Source: Thermoleophilaceae bacterium
GTDB taxonomy: Bacteria > Actinomycetota > Thermoleophilia > Solirubrobacterales > JACPNS01
NCBI GenBank assembly: GCA_016462645.1
Contig: JAEMSX010000002.1
Span: 1 to 55,207 of the forward strand
Length of the DNA stretch: 55,207 nucleotides
Reading direction: 5' to 3'
In this document: one piece after another, positions 33,736 through 43,327 of the stretch
Layout of the letters: each line of letters begins with the position of its first letter
How positions within the stretch are numbered: position 1 is the first letter of the stretch
Program-made: the position numbers and the translations under genes
The notes under the pieces: model-generated
What the model was told of the DNA's origin: nothing
The model's input: only the letters and a program-made list of their open reading frames with translations
The model's database searches: none

Positions 33736-35373
33736 GTGAAGGATCATTCTGACTTCGTGCGCAAGTTGCTGCGCGCGTTTCCCGTACTTGTTGTCGCCGG
33801 CGCGATGAGCGTCACGGCGGCGTCCGCTTCGGCCGCGGTGGCACCGCAGGTCGCGCCCAATTACACCGTCGCGTGCATGTTGAGCGACGCGTCTGGCGTC
33901 AGGTGCGCGGGCGACAACGACAACCTCGCGCTCGGCGACGGCACCGTCGGTAAGCGCTACAGCTACGCCGACGTTCCGGGCATGGCTGGAAAACCCGTCT
34001 CACAGCTTGCGACCGGCGAGCGGCACGTCTGCGCGCTGATCTCGGGCGGCGTGCAGTGCTGGGGCGACAACCAGTACTTCCAGCTCGCTCAGGGCGGCGT
34101 CGGCACCACGGACAGCGCCGACCCTCTCGCCGTAAAGGACTCGACCGGCTTTCCGATCACCGACGTCACCCAGGTCGCAACTCAGGACTACACGACGTGC
34201 GCGCGCAGGTCCAACGGATCCGCGTGGTGTTGGGGCCAGGGCAGCAACGGGCAGCTGGGCGACGGCGGCGTGACCGATCTTTCGCTCGCCACGCAGGTCT
34301 ATCGCGACGCCGTGACCCCGCTGAGCTCGGTCGTCAAAGTGGTTGGGGGATCGAACGCATCGTGCGCCCTGCTGGCTGACGCGACCGTCGTCTGCTGGGG
34401 CAGCGACGCGAGCGGCGCACTCGGCAACGGCGCCGACGGCAACAATCCGTACGCGGCCCCGGTCGTCGGCCTGACCGGTGCAATCGACATCGGACTCGGC
34501 GATGACTTCGCCTGCGCGCTGATCTCGGACGGCACCGTCAAATGCTGGGGCGCCGACGGCAGCGGCAATCAGGGGAATGGCCCTGGCACGACCGACAATC
34601 AGACCGCGACGGCCGTTCCCGGCCTCGCCGGGGTGTCACAGCTGGCCGTCGGCTATGCGACGACCTGTGTGCTCAGGACCGACGCGTCGGTGTTCTGCTG
34701 GGGCTACAACGAGGACAAGGAAGTTGACGCCTCAGGAGTCAACGTCGACGCGCCGATCAACGTTCCCGCGGCCACCGGAGCAATACAGCTGGGCCAGCAG
34801 TGGGATGAAACGCCGTGCGCGCTCTTCCGCGGCGGTGGGATCAAGTGTTGGGGTTACAACGGCAGTGGCCAGGTCGGCCTTCCGAACCCGCCGGCCGAGT
34901 ACGACCCGACCGACATTCCGGGGCTTGACCTCGTCACGCTCGCCTACCCGGGTACCGGCAGTGCCTTGGTCGTCCCAGCGAAGCCAAAGGTCAACAAGCG
35001 GAAGACGAACTACTCGCTGACGGCCGCACTGGCCACGACGCCGGGGCCACTCGTGGTGCCGGCGGAGGCGTGCACCGGGGCCGCGACCGCGTCCGTCAGG
35101 TACAGCTACACCAAGATCAAGATCGTCAAAAAGAACGGCAAGAAGAGGCACAAAAAGGTCAAGGTGAAGAAGGCCGTCACCAGGACCGGCGCGCTCGCGC
35201 TCTCCGGCGCGAACTGCGCTGCGTCGTTCACGCTGAGTCTGCCGGTCAAGTACCTGAACGGCAAGAAGGTCACCGTCAACGCGACCGCCGCCGGGAACGG
35301 TTCGCTCCAGCCGGTCACAGTCTCGACCAGCTACAAGCTGGCCAAGGTGAAGATCAAGAAGAAGAAGCACTGA
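33736..35373 (+). CDS. Secreted RCC1-like seven-repeat propeller protein with Lys-rich tail
   Basis: 545 aa. GTG 33736 has AAGGA 5-6 nt upstream. The signal peptide (LLRAFPVLVVAGAMSVTAAS) ends near ASA-A. Seven RCC1-type repeats of about 50 residues follow, each with the pattern C-x-L-(7-9)-V/W-x-C-W-G and then G-x-L/G-N-G: CMLSDASGVRC, CALISGGVQCWG, CARRSNGSAWCWG, CALLADATVVCWG, CALISDGTVKCWG, CVLRTDASVFCWG and CALFRGGGIKCWG. Seven repeats give a closed propeller, each blade with its own likely disulfide. The C-terminal 140 residues are a Lys-rich sandwich with two Cys (ACTGAATASV and GANCAASFTLSL), of the same general type as the Ig-repeat proteins. Role unknown; exported. Confidence 0.87.
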   Translation: MKDHSDFVRKLLRAFPVLVVAGAMSVTAASASAAVAPQVAPNYTVACMLSDASGVRCAGDNDNLALGDGTVGKRYSYADVPGMAGKPVSQLATGERHVCALISGGVQCWGDNQYFQLAQGGVGTTDSADPLAVKDSTGFPITDVTQVATQDYTTCARRSNGSAWCWGQGSNGQLGDGGVTDLSLATQVYRDAVTPLSSVVKVVGGSNASCALLADATVVCWGSDASGALGNGADGNNPYAAPVVGLTGAIDIGLGDDFACALISDGTVKCWGADGSGNQGNGPGTTDNQTATAVPGLAGVSQLAVGYATTCVLRTDASVFCWGYNEDKEVDASGVNVDAPINVPAATGAIQLGQQWDETPCALFRGGGIKCWGYNGSGQVGLPNPPAEYDPTDIPGLDLVTLAYPGTGSALVVPAKPKVNKRKTNYSLTAALATTPGPLVVPAEACTGAATASVRYSYTKIKIVKKNGKKRHKKVKVKKAVTRTGALALSGANCAASFTLSLPVKYLNGKKVTVNATAAGNGSLQPVTVSTSYKLAKVKIKKKKH

Positions 35374-35385
35374 GGCAACCGGCAA

Positions 35386-35463
35386 CCCGGCGCACATCTG
35401 TGGGACGTGCGCCGGGGGTGCCGGCCCCGGGTTGCTGAGATTTCGCGGTTCCGACGCGAAATC
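35386..35463 (+). terminator. Two successive hairpins after the RCC1-like gene (terminator-like, no U-tract)
   Basis: CCCGGCGCAC (35386-35395) pairs perfectly with GTGCGCCGGG (35407-35416). An alternative longer pairing, GCAACCCGG (35382-35390) with CCGGGTTGC (35427-35435), competes with it. A second perfect stem, GATTTCGCG/CGCGAAATC (35439-35447, 35455-35463), has a 7-nt loop. They separate the RCC1-like gene from comEA. Termination is likely but the first hairpin lacks a T-run. Confidence 0.5.
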
Positions 35464-35513
35464 GTCATCTATCGGTCTTGAAACGTCACGCGGCGGCCCG
35501 TAGCGTCGGGCGG

Positions 35514-36113
35514 GTGCATGAAACGAGCAAGCAGATGTTGGTTGTCTATGCCGCCGCGGCCCTGGCGGTGGCGCTGATCGGTGCGCGGTATCTGCAGTCT
35601 GCCGCGGCTGGGTCTGGCGACGGAGGTGCGGTCGGGGGATTCACGCGCTCGTACTCCGGAGGCGGTTCGAGCGGGGCGACCGGGGGCAGTGCGGTCCAGA
35701 AGTTCCAGGCGTTGGTGGTCTATGTCTCGGGCGCGGTGCGGCGACCGGGAATCGTGCGACTGCGCGAGGGTGATCGGGTGGGCGATGCGGTGGATGCGGC
35801 CGGCGGGCCGCGATCGACAGCGAACCTCGACGCGGTGAATCTCGCCGCGCGGCTCGCCGACGGCCAGCAGGTCGTGGTGCCGCGGCGCGCTGTCGGCGGA
35901 ACAGGGGCGAGCGGGATGACCGGACCGATCAGTCTCGCGACGGCCACGCCTGAGCAGCTCGACACGCTCGACGGAGTCGGACCGGGGCTCGCGCAGAAGA
36001 TCATCGACTACCGGACGCAGCACGGCGGCTTCCGCTCGGTCGATGAGCTTGGCGAGGTGCCGGGGATCGGGGAGAAGCGCCTGGAGTCGCTGCGCGCGCA
36101 GCTGCAGCCGTGA
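35514..36113 (+). CDS. comEA: ComEA-type DNA uptake protein (SLBB + helix-hairpin-helix)
   Basis: DNA-binding receptor of natural transformation, 199 aa from GTG 35514; TTG 35478 and ATG 35535 are in-frame alternatives and no Shine-Dalgarno decides between them. One N-terminal TM anchor (MLVVYAAAALAVALIGARYL) precedes a Gly/Ser linker. A SLBB domain (LVVYVSGAVRRPGIVRLREG, then NLAARLADGQQVVVPR) follows, and two HhH motifs (TPEQLDTLDGVGPGLAQKII and VDELGEVPGIGEKRLESL) bind DNA backbone. The stop overlaps the comEC start (GTGA). Confidence 0.93.
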   Translation: MHETSKQMLVVYAAAALAVALIGARYLQSAAAGSGDGGAVGGFTRSYSGGGSSGATGGSAVQKFQALVVYVSGAVRRPGIVRLREGDRVGDAVDAAGGPRSTANLDAVNLAARLADGQQVVVPRRAVGGTGASGMTGPISLATATPEQLDTLDGVGPGLAQKIIDYRTQHGGFRSVDELGEVPGIGEKRLESLRAQLQP

Positions 36114-38434
36114 AGCGGGTCACGTCAATCGTGCGCGAGCACCCGCGGCACGTGCTCGCGGGTTGTCTTGCGGCGGGCCTGGCGCTGGCCCGGCTGGATC
36201 CGACCGCGCTGTTTGTGATCGCGGCGTTCATCGTCATCGCGCTGAACGTCTGCGGGTCGCGGCCGCACGTCGTGATCGCGGCGAGCGCGTTCGTGCTCGT
36301 CGGCGCTGGCGTCGGATCCCACCGTCTGGCGTCGATTGATGCCGATCCGCTCGCGCAGCTCGGCCGCGGCTCAGTTGATCTGCGCGGGGAGGTCGTTCAG
36401 CGTCCGCGGGAGGGGCCGAACGGTCCGACGATGCGCGTGCGCGCGCGGGCGCCGGGTGCTCGACGTCAGCTCATCGAGGTGCGGAGCTTCGTGCCCGCGC
36501 CAACGGGACTGCGGATCGGCGACGAAATCGCCGTGCGCGGTGCCCTGCGGCCGGTCTCGATTCGCGATGCACGGTCCCCGGAGTCGGCTTCGTATGCGCG
36601 CTACCTGCTCCGAAGTGGCGTGCGTCGTCGCGTTGATGCGCGCTCGGTGGTCGCGACGGGCCGCAACCGCGCGGGACCGGTTGGCGCGGTCGATGACATA
36701 CGCAACCGTGCCGACCGGGCGCTTGCGCTCGGCCTGAGGCCGGAGGCGGCGGCGTTGCTGCGCGGCATGGTGCTGGGCGGCGACGCCGGACTGCCGGAGT
36801 CCACCGCTGAGGATTTCCGCGTCGCTGGTCTTTCTCACATCCTCGCGGTGAGCGGCCAGAACGTCTTGCTGATCGTGATTCTCATTCAGGCGATCCTGAT
36901 GGCGCTGGACACGCCGCGTTGGTCGAGGATCGCGATTCCTGCGGTGATCGTCGTCATCTACGTGCTGCTCTGTGGCGCGCAGGCATCTGTCGTGCGCGCC
37001 GGGGCGATGGGCCTCGCGGGACTGGCCGCGATCGCGGCCTCACGACGTTCTTCGCGGGTCTATGCGCTGCTGTTGGCGGCGATCGTTGTGCTGTCCTGGA
37101 ATCCCCGCGCCACGGCAGACATCGGCGCTCAACTCAGTTTCGGCGCCGTGCTCGGTCTGATGGCGTTCACCCGGCCGCTCGCGGACAGGCTCGGCCGGTT
37201 GCCGCGATGGGCGGCGGAGGCATTCGCGGCGACGACCGGCGCGACGCTCGCGACGGCGCCGCTGATGGCGTACCACTTCGGCGCAGTCTCGATCGTCTCG
37301 CTCGCAGCGAACGTGTTGGGCGAGCCGCTGATCGGGCCGATCGTCTGGATCGGTTCGCTGACGGCCGCGCTCGCGCAGTTCTCGGTGCCGCTCGCTGCGC
37401 TGCTCAACGCGCCGAACTCGTTCCTGCTCGGCGCGTTGATCGAGCTCGCACGCTTTGCGGCGAGCGTCCCCGGCGCCCAGGCGGAGACGGAGGGATTCAG
37501 CATCGGCGGACTGATCGCCGGCGGGGCGGCGCTCGTGCTGCTCGCCGCGTTCGTCCATGGGTGGATCCCTGTCAGCGGAAGGGGGGTGAGGCGGTTTCTG
37601 GCCTGTGGCGGCGCATTGCTCGTGCTCTTTGGCTTCATGCGCGGCTCGCCGCAGGAGATCCCGCGACCGGCGATCGTGATGCTCGACGTTGGGCAGGGGG
37701 ACGCGACGGTGCTGCTCGGGTCCTACGGTTGCGCCGCCTTGATCGACGGCGGTCCGCCGGGGGAGGGGCTCGGCAAGAAGCTGAGAACGATCGGCGTCCG
37801 GCGACTGAGCGCGGTGTTGGTCACGCATCCCGAGACCGATCATTTCGGAGGGATTCTCGAACTTGCCGCGTCCGGCGACATTCCGATCGAGACGGTGCTC
37901 GACGGCGGCGGGAACACTCCGCGGCCGGAGTACGCCGAGCTGCGCAGACAACTGACTGCGAGCGGCGCGACGAGCGAGCCGGCGGTCGCCGGCGTCAGCT
38001 GGCGTTGCGCGGAGCTCTCGATCCGCATCCTCGGCCCGGCGCCGCAACCGCCGGATGCACCGCCGCCAGCGAACCCGAATTCCCGAGCGGCGGTCACGGT
38101 CGTCGACGTCGGCGATCTCCGCATGCTGGCGACCGGCGACGCCGAGAGTCCTCAGCTTCTGCCGCTTGCGCTCCCGCCGGCCGACATCCTCAAAGTCCCG
38201 CATCACGGGAGCGCGGATCCGGGCCTGCCGGCGCTGCTCGAGCGCGTGAGGCCGCGCGTGGCGCTCATCGGCGTCGGCGCGTCCAATCGCTACGGCCACC
38301 CGACGCCGTCTGCGCTTCAAGCGCTGCACGCCCAGGGCACGGCCGTCTTCCGCACCGACACGGGCGGCACGATCCTCGTGCGCCCCGGCTCGCGCGGAAA
38401 TCCCGCCGTTTCGACCACCGGCCTCGGTCGGTAG
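36110..38434 (+). CDS. comEC: ComEC/Rec2 DNA-uptake channel
   Basis: Inner-membrane channel that passes single-stranded DNA into the cell. 774 aa from GTG 36110, overlapping the comEA stop. Order: N-terminal TMs (about 10-75), a DUF4131/OB-like region with RGALRPVSIRDARSPESASY, and the multi-TM Competence domain starting at LSHILAVSGQNVLLIVILIQ with QASVVRAGAMGLAGL. A C-terminal metallo-beta-lactamase-like domain follows (VMLDVGQGDATVLLG, THPETDHFGG with the HxxxDH metal motif, ATGDAES, VPHHGSADPG). The HxxxDH motif suggests an active nuclease form. Full length for the family. Confidence 0.95.
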   Translation: MKRVTSIVREHPRHVLAGCLAAGLALARLDPTALFVIAAFIVIALNVCGSRPHVVIAASAFVLVGAGVGSHRLASIDADPLAQLGRGSVDLRGEVVQRPREGPNGPTMRVRARAPGARRQLIEVRSFVPAPTGLRIGDEIAVRGALRPVSIRDARSPESASYARYLLRSGVRRRVDARSVVATGRNRAGPVGAVDDIRNRADRALALGLRPEAAALLRGMVLGGDAGLPESTAEDFRVAGLSHILAVSGQNVLLIVILIQAILMALDTPRWSRIAIPAVIVVIYVLLCGAQASVVRAGAMGLAGLAAIAASRRSSRVYALLLAAIVVLSWNPRATADIGAQLSFGAVLGLMAFTRPLADRLGRLPRWAAEAFAATTGATLATAPLMAYHFGAVSIVSLAANVLGEPLIGPIVWIGSLTAALAQFSVPLAALLNAPNSFLLGALIELARFAASVPGAQAETEGFSIGGLIAGGAALVLLAAFVHGWIPVSGRGVRRFLACGGALLVLFGFMRGSPQEIPRPAIVMLDVGQGDATVLLGSYGCAALIDGGPPGEGLGKKLRTIGVRRLSAVLVTHPETDHFGGILELAASGDIPIETVLDGGGNTPRPEYAELRRQLTASGATSEPAVAGVSWRCAELSIRILGPAPQPPDAPPPANPNSRAAVTVVDVGDLRMLATGDAESPQLLPLALPPADILKVPHHGSADPGLPALLERVRPRVALIGVGASNRYGHPTPSALQALHAQGTAVFRTDTGGTILVRPGSRGNPAVSTTGLGR

Positions 38435-38445
38435 GGTCATGGCCG

Positions 38446-39438
38446 ATGGCAGAGCTCAAGCGCGCATACCTCTTTCACGGCGACGACGAAGTCAAGATCG
38501 ATCAGGCCAGAAAGCGCCTGGCTGCGCGTGCGCAGGAAGATGGCTCAATCTTCGAGTCGATCAGCGGAGACGCGCTGACCGCCGAGAACTTCGCGATGAC
38601 GCTGACCTCCCCGAGCCTGTTGCCGGGCACGCGCATCGTGCTCGCCGACGGAATCGAGGCCTGGAAGGCCGCCGACGTCGGACCGGCCGCCGACGCGGTG
38701 GCGCTGCTGGCAGGCGGAGACATCGATGCCGTCGCCGTGCTGATCTGCCGCAAGAAGCCGTTGAAGGCGATCCTCGACGCAGTCGAGAAGGCCGCGGGCG
38801 AGGTTCGAGAGTTCAAGCCGCCGTCAGACGGCGAACTTCCGGGCTGGCTGGTCACCCAGGCCAAGGGTCTCGGCGTGGAACTCGATCCGGACGCAGCGGC
38901 ACTGCTCGTCGAGATCGTCGGCAAACCGCAGAAAGGCGTTCCCAAGTCGAAGATGTGGAGTCCCAAGCGCCGGCTGCTCAGCGAGCTCGAGAAGCTCGCG
39001 ATCACGGCGGGACCGGGCGGGACGATCGACTCGGCGCTTGTGGCCGACGGCGTTCGCGGCGAGTCCACCGCGGAGGTCTTCGCGCTCACCGATCACGCGG
39101 TCTCCGGCAATCGCGACGCGGCGATCCGCGACGCAGAGAAGCTGCTCGCTGCCGGCGAGCCTCCGGCGCGAATCGTCGCGATGCTCGCGCGATCCTTCGG
39201 GCAGGTGCAGACTGCGGCGGCGCTCGATGAGTCCGGACGCGGCGGCGAGCTGACGGAACAGGCCGGGATCCAGCCATGGCTTGCCAAGAAACTGATGGCG
39301 CAGGCACGGCAGCGCGGGGGATCCTCGTTGCGCGATGCACTGGTCGAGCTTGCGCGGCTCGACAACGCGGTCAAGGGCGGAAGCGCGCTCGACAGCGAGA
39401 CCGAGCTACTGCGCTCGATCGAAGTGATTACTGGCTGA
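38446..39438 (+). CDS. holA: DNA polymerase III delta subunit
   Basis: Clamp-loader delta subunit that opens the sliding clamp. 330 aa from ATG 38446, 11 bp after comEC. The same frame stays open for 1.5 kb upstream across comEC, but those codons are an out-of-frame shadow. Family signs are AYLFHGDDEVKIDQARKRL at the start, LPGTRIVLADGIEAWK, AVLICRKKPLKAILDA, and the C-terminal GGSSLRDALVELARLDNAVK followed by SETELLRSIEVI. comEC-holA-rpsT is a widely kept order. It converges with rpsT 9 bp away. Confidence 0.93.
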   Translation: MAELKRAYLFHGDDEVKIDQARKRLAARAQEDGSIFESISGDALTAENFAMTLTSPSLLPGTRIVLADGIEAWKAADVGPAADAVALLAGGDIDAVAVLICRKKPLKAILDAVEKAAGEVREFKPPSDGELPGWLVTQAKGLGVELDPDAAALLVEIVGKPQKGVPKSKMWSPKRRLLSELEKLAITAGPGGTIDSALVADGVRGESTAEVFALTDHAVSGNRDAAIRDAEKLLAAGEPPARIVAMLARSFGQVQTAAALDESGRGGELTEQAGIQPWLAKKLMAQARQRGGSSLRDALVELARLDNAVKGGSALDSETELLRSIEVITG

Positions 39439-39447
39439 AGCTCCGCG

Positions 39448-39714
39448 CTAAGCGGTGAGCTTCGAGCGAGTGCGTGCAGCGCGGGCCTTCTTGCGAGCAC
39501 CGTTGTTACGGTGGATCGCTCCGCGCTTGACGGCCTTGTCGATCTTGGAAACGAGGACCTTGTGGTCTTCGTCAGCCTGATCGGCGTTGCCACCTTCGAC
39601 TGCGGCCTCGAGGCGACGGAAGTACGTCTTGATCGCCGATGTGTATCGGCGGTTCTCGTCGCGCTCGCGCTCTGCGCGAAGGATGCGCTTCTGCTGTGAC
39701 TTGATGTTTGCCAT
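39448..39714 (-). CDS. rpsT: 30S ribosomal protein S20
   Basis: 88 aa, start MANIKSQQKRILRAERERDE at ATG 39714 on the minus strand; the open frame reaches much further upstream but S20 homology begins here. The helical basic protein continues YTSAIKTYFRRLEAAVEGGN and KIDKAVKRGAIHRNNGARKK. It binds 16S rRNA in the body of the 30S subunit. It faces holA and is divergent from murJ. Confidence 0.97.
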   Translation of the reverse strand: MANIKSQQKRILRAERERDENRRYTSAIKTYFRRLEAAVEGGNADQADEDHKVLVSKIDKAVKRGAIHRNNGARKKARAARTRSKLTA

Positions 39715-39827
39715 TTGGGTCTCTGTCTCTAAGTAAGGCTGGAAGTCTTTAGTCTTGCGCGGCGAAGTAAGTGCCAGCGCGTGAATGCAGAAGTGTAGAG
39801 GACGAAATCCCCCCAACTGACGACAGC
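39715..39827. promoter_or_regulatory. Divergent rpsT/murJ control region
   Basis: The only 113 bp from which both rpsT (minus) and murJ (plus) can be transcribed. On the minus strand TACACT (complement of 39793-39798) resembles a -10 box for rpsT, but no clear -35 sits 16-18 bp upstream. The promoter call rests mainly on the divergent arrangement. Confidence 0.4.
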
Positions 39828-41459
39828 ATGAAGGATTTCCCGACTGAGGTCGAGGAGGTGGTCGAGGCCGCGACCGGCGAAGAGCTGCCCGCGCGCGCAT
39901 CCACGGCCCGCAATACAGCGATTTTCGGCGGTCTGACGGGGCTTTCACGAATCGCCGGGCTGTTCCGGGAGATCCTCTCGGCGAACTACTACGGCACCGG
40001 CGGTCCGATGTCCGCATTCACGGTCGCCTTCCTGATCCCGAACACGGTTCGCTCGCTGTTCGCCGATTCCGCGCTCAGCGGGGCATTCATTCCGGTCTTC
40101 TCCGAACTGCTCGAAAAGAAGCGGCGCGGTGAGGCCTTCCGCCTGGCTTCAACGCTCTTCATGGTCATGTTCGCCGCGCTCGGCGTGTTGACCGTGCTCT
40201 ACATCCTGATCGCGCCGTGGCTGATCCCGCTGATCCTGCCATCGAAGATGGTCGCCGCGGGGCTCACCGGCCTGACCACGGGGCTCTCACAGCTGCTCTT
40301 CCCGATCGTGATGATCCTGGGGTTGAACGGATTGGTCGTCGGAATCCTCCAGGCCTACGACCGCTTCACGATCCCGGCGCTTTCGGCGCTGGTCTGGAAC
40401 ATCGTGATCATGATCGCGATGGTCACGCTTCAGCCGTTCTTCGACGGCGAGGATGCGATCTACGCGTATGCGATCGGCATCCTGATCGGAACGGTCGTGC
40501 AGTTCCTGATGTCGCTGCCGGTCCTGCGGAAAGTCGGCTTCAAGTTCGTGTTCGCGTTTGACTGGAGGGATCGCCGCGTGCTCGAGGTCTTTGCCTTGAT
40601 GCTCCCGGTCACGATCGGACTCGGGCTGATCAACCTCAACCTCTTCGCCAACGCGCTGATCGGTGGTCAGATCTCGGACCAGGTGCCGGCGGCGATCGAC
40701 AAGGGCTTCCGCCTCTACATGCTCCCGCAGGGGATCTTCAGCGTCGCGATCTCGACGGTGCTCTTCCCGCAGCTCGCGCGCATGGCGGCGCGCCTCGACT
40801 TCGCGGGCGTCCAACGACTCTGCGCGCAGGGTCTGCGCTTCATCTTCCTGCTGCTGCTCCCGGCGACGGCCGCGATCCTCGCGCTCGCCCACCCGATGAC
40901 CGAGCTCGTCTACCAGCGCGGCGCGTTCAACATCGAGTCGACGGATCTGGTCGCGACCGGCCTCTTCTGGTTTGCGTTCAGTCTCCCGTTCAGCGGCGTG
41001 AACCTGCTGCTCACGCGCACGTTCTTCAGCCTGAAGAAGCCGTGGACCGTCACCGCGCTCTCGGTCGGAAACCTGATCGTCAACGTCGCCGCATCGCTGC
41101 TCCTGCTGCCGCTCGGCATCAAGGGTGTGGTGATGGGCACCGTGATCTCCGATGCCGCGATGGCCGCCGCGCAGTTCTACTACCTACGCCGCGCGCTCGG
41201 TGGCCAGCTCCAGCTCGACGACATGTGGGTCCCGATCCTGAAGATGTTGGTCGGCACGCTCGCGTTCATCGGCGTGGCCTACGGCACCTGGTACGGACTC
41301 GACGCGCTCCTCGGTCAGTCGCTGGTCGCGCAGATCGTCGAGGTCGGCCTCGCCCTGCTGGCCGGATCGATCGTCTACATCGGGATCGTTCTCGGCCTGA
41401 AGGTCGACGAGGCGACGAACCTCACGCGGATGTTCCGCGAGCGACTCGGCTCGTCGTAG
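39828..41459 (+). CDS. murJ: Lipid II flippase MurJ (MVIN family)
   Basis: Moves lipid II across the membrane for peptidoglycan synthesis. 543 aa from ATG 39828; GTG 39771 would add 19 residues and cannot be fully excluded. A cytoplasmic acidic leader is followed by about 14 TM helices. Family marks are TGLSRIAGLFREILSANYYG, MSAFTVAFLIPNTVRSLFAD, ALSGAFIPVF, then LMLPVTIGLGLINLNLFANA and LPQGIFSVAISTVLFPQLAR. The later LLLTRTFFSLKKPW also fits MurJ. murJ here is next to lepA rather than at its common actinobacterial site near trxB, and lies inside the rpsT-lepA pair. Confidence 0.94.
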   Translation: MKDFPTEVEEVVEAATGEELPARASTARNTAIFGGLTGLSRIAGLFREILSANYYGTGGPMSAFTVAFLIPNTVRSLFADSALSGAFIPVFSELLEKKRRGEAFRLASTLFMVMFAALGVLTVLYILIAPWLIPLILPSKMVAAGLTGLTTGLSQLLFPIVMILGLNGLVVGILQAYDRFTIPALSALVWNIVIMIAMVTLQPFFDGEDAIYAYAIGILIGTVVQFLMSLPVLRKVGFKFVFAFDWRDRRVLEVFALMLPVTIGLGLINLNLFANALIGGQISDQVPAAIDKGFRLYMLPQGIFSVAISTVLFPQLARMAARLDFAGVQRLCAQGLRFIFLLLLPATAAILALAHPMTELVYQRGAFNIESTDLVATGLFWFAFSLPFSGVNLLLTRTFFSLKKPWTVTALSVGNLIVNVAASLLLLPLGIKGVVMGTVISDAAMAAAQFYYLRRALGGQLQLDDMWVPILKMLVGTLAFIGVAYGTWYGLDALLGQSLVAQIVEVGLALLAGSIVYIGIVLGLKVDEATNLTRMFRERLGSS

Positions 41460-41509
41460 CGTCGTGAGGACCGGGGTTGCCGTGCACCCCGCCATAATCA
41501 GCGCTCCTG

Positions 41510-43327
41510 ATGGAGATCCCCGCAGACCGCATCCGTAACTTCTCGATCATCGCCCACATCGACCATGGGAAGTCGACGCTGGCCGATCGCATCCTCGAGG
41601 TCACGCACTCGGTGGCCGCGAAGGACATGAAGGCGCAGCTGCTCGACTCGATGGACCTTGAGCGCGAGCGCGGGATCACGATCAAGTCGCAGGCGGTGCG
41701 CGTGTATTACGAGGCCGACGACGGGCTGGTCTACCAGTTCCATCTGATCGACACGCCCGGCCACGTGGACTTCACGTATGAGGTCTCGCGGTCACTGGCT
41801 GCATGCGAAGGCGCGCTGCTGGTCGTTGACGCGGCGCAGGGGGTGGAGGCTCAGACCCTCGCCAACACATATCTCGCGATCGACGGCGGCCTCGAGCTGA
41901 TCCCCGCGATGAACAAGATCGATCTCCCGAGCGCCGAGCCCGAGCGCGTGGCGGGGGAGATCGAGGAACTGCTCGGCGAGCCCGCCGAGGACATGCTGCG
42001 CATGAGCGCCAAGACCGGCGAAGGCGTGCACGAGATGCTGGAAGAGATCGTGCGCAAGATCCCGCCGCCGACCGCCGATCGCTCCGCCAAACCCCGCGCG
42101 CTGATCTTCGACAGCGAGTTCGACGAGTACCGCGGCGTGATCGCCTATGTGCGAGTCGTCGACGGTGAGTTCAAGAAGGGCGACTCGATCAAGACCTTCC
42201 AGACGCCGACCAAGGCCGACGTGAACGACATCGGCTTCTTCGGCCCGAAGATGACCAAGACCGACGGCCTGAAGGCGGGTGAGGTCGGCTACATCATCAC
42301 CGGCATCAAAGACGTGGCCAAGCTGCGCGTCGGTGACACGATCACCACTGAGGAGAACCACGCCGACGAGCCGCTGCCCGGCTACCGCGAGGTCCACCCG
42401 ATGGTCTTCTGCGGACTCTTCCCGGTCAGCACCGACGACTTTGAGGACCTGCGCGACGCGCTCGAGAAGCTCAAGCTCAACGACGCCGCGCTGGTCTACG
42501 AGCCCGAGACCTCACGCGCGCTCGGATTCGGTTTCCGCGTCGGGTTCCTCGGTCTACTGCACATGGACATCGTGCGCGAACGGCTTGAGCGCGAATACGA
42601 CCTTGACCTGCTCGCGACGCCACCGAACGTGCGCTACGAAGTGACCCTGACCAACGGCGAGATCCAGAAGGTCAACTCACCGGTTGAAATGCCCGAGCGC
42701 GTGGTCATCGAAGAGATCCGCGAGCCGTTCATCCGCGCGACGATCCTGACGCCGCGCGATCACGTCGGCGCGGTTATGGAACTCTGCCAGGAGCGCCGCG
42801 GAACTCACGTCGACATGCACTACATCAGCGACACGCGAGTTCAGCTGACCTACGACCTCCCGCTCGCGGAGATCGTGCTCGACTTCTTCGACCAGCTGAA
42901 ATCGCGGTCCAAGGGCTACGCGTCCTTCGACTACGAAGTCAGTGGGATGCGCGCGAGTGACCTGGTGCGCCTCGACATTCTGCTCGCCGGTGACTCGGTC
43001 GACGCGCTCTCGATGGTCGTTCACAAGGACAAGGCATATCCCGCGGGGCGTCTGATCGCCGAGCGGCTGAAGGACCGCATCCCGCGCCAGCAGTTCGACG
43101 TGCCGATCCAGGCCGCGATCGGCGCCAGCATCGTCGCCCGCGAGACCGTGAAGGCGGTCCGCAAGGACGTGACGGCCAAGTGTTACGGCGGTGACATCAG
43201 CCGCAAGCGCAAGTTGCTTGAGAATCAGAAGAAGGGCAAGAAGCGCATGAAGCAGGTCGGGCGGGTCGAGGTGCCGCAGGAGGCGTTCCTCGCGGTGCTG
43301 CAGCTTGACGGGGATTCGGCGAAATAA
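41510..43327 (+). CDS. lepA: Elongation factor 4 (LepA)
   Basis: Ribosomal GTPase that helps initiation and back-translocation under stress. 605 aa. G1 is [11 protein letters not shown]3 is [13 protein letters not shown]4 is NKIDLP and G5 is MSAKTGEGV. Domain II begins near [16 protein letters not shown]. The LepA-specific C-terminal domain is marked by [20 protein letters not shown], then [13 protein letters not shown] and [20 protein letters not shown]. The stop TAA (43325-43327) overlaps the probable ATA start of the J-domain gene. hemW, often next to lepA, is absent. Confidence 0.98.
   Translation: MEIPADRIRNFSIIAHIDHGKSTLADRILEVTHSVAAKDMKAQLLDSMDLERERGITIKSQAVRVYYEADDGLVYQFHLIDTPGHVDFTYEVSRSLAACEGALLVVDAAQGVEAQTLANTYLAIDGGLELIPAMNKIDLPSAEPERVAGEIEELLGEPAEDMLRMSAKTGEGVHEMLEEIVRKIPPPTADRSAKPRALIFDSEFDEYRGVIAYVRVVDGEFKKGDSIKTFQTPTKADVNDIGFFGPKMTKTDGLKAGEVGYIITGIKDVAKLRVGDTITTEENHADEPLPGYREVHPMVFCGLFPVSTDDFEDLRDALEKLKLNDAALVYEPETSRALGFGFRVGFLGLLHMDIVRERLEREYDLDLLATPPNVRYEVTLTNGEIQKVNSPVEMPERVVIEEIREPFIRATILTPRDHVGAVMELCQERRGTHVDMHYISDTRVQLTYDLPLAEIVLDFFDQLKSRSKGYASFDYEVSGMRASDLVRLDILLAGDSVDALSMVVHKDKAYPAGRLIAERLKDRIPRQQFDVPIQAAIGASIVARETVKAVRKDVTAKCYGGDISRKRKLLENQKKGKKRMKQVGRVEVPQEAFLAVLQLDGDSAK

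Noticed and set aside
34981-35373. Lys-rich gene ends (here and at 5390-5560, 29200-29400, 31010-31240) as tandem DNA repeats or CRISPR-like arrays
   Set aside because: Repetition of AAG-rich codons reflects lysine-rich protein tails; there are no regular repeat-spacer units.
36919-39438. 839-aa plus-strand open frame covering most of comEC and all of holA
   Set aside because: Only the part from ATG 38446 resembles a protein (HolA). Upstream it is an out-of-frame shadow of comEC with Arg/Ala-rich, high-GC artefact composition.
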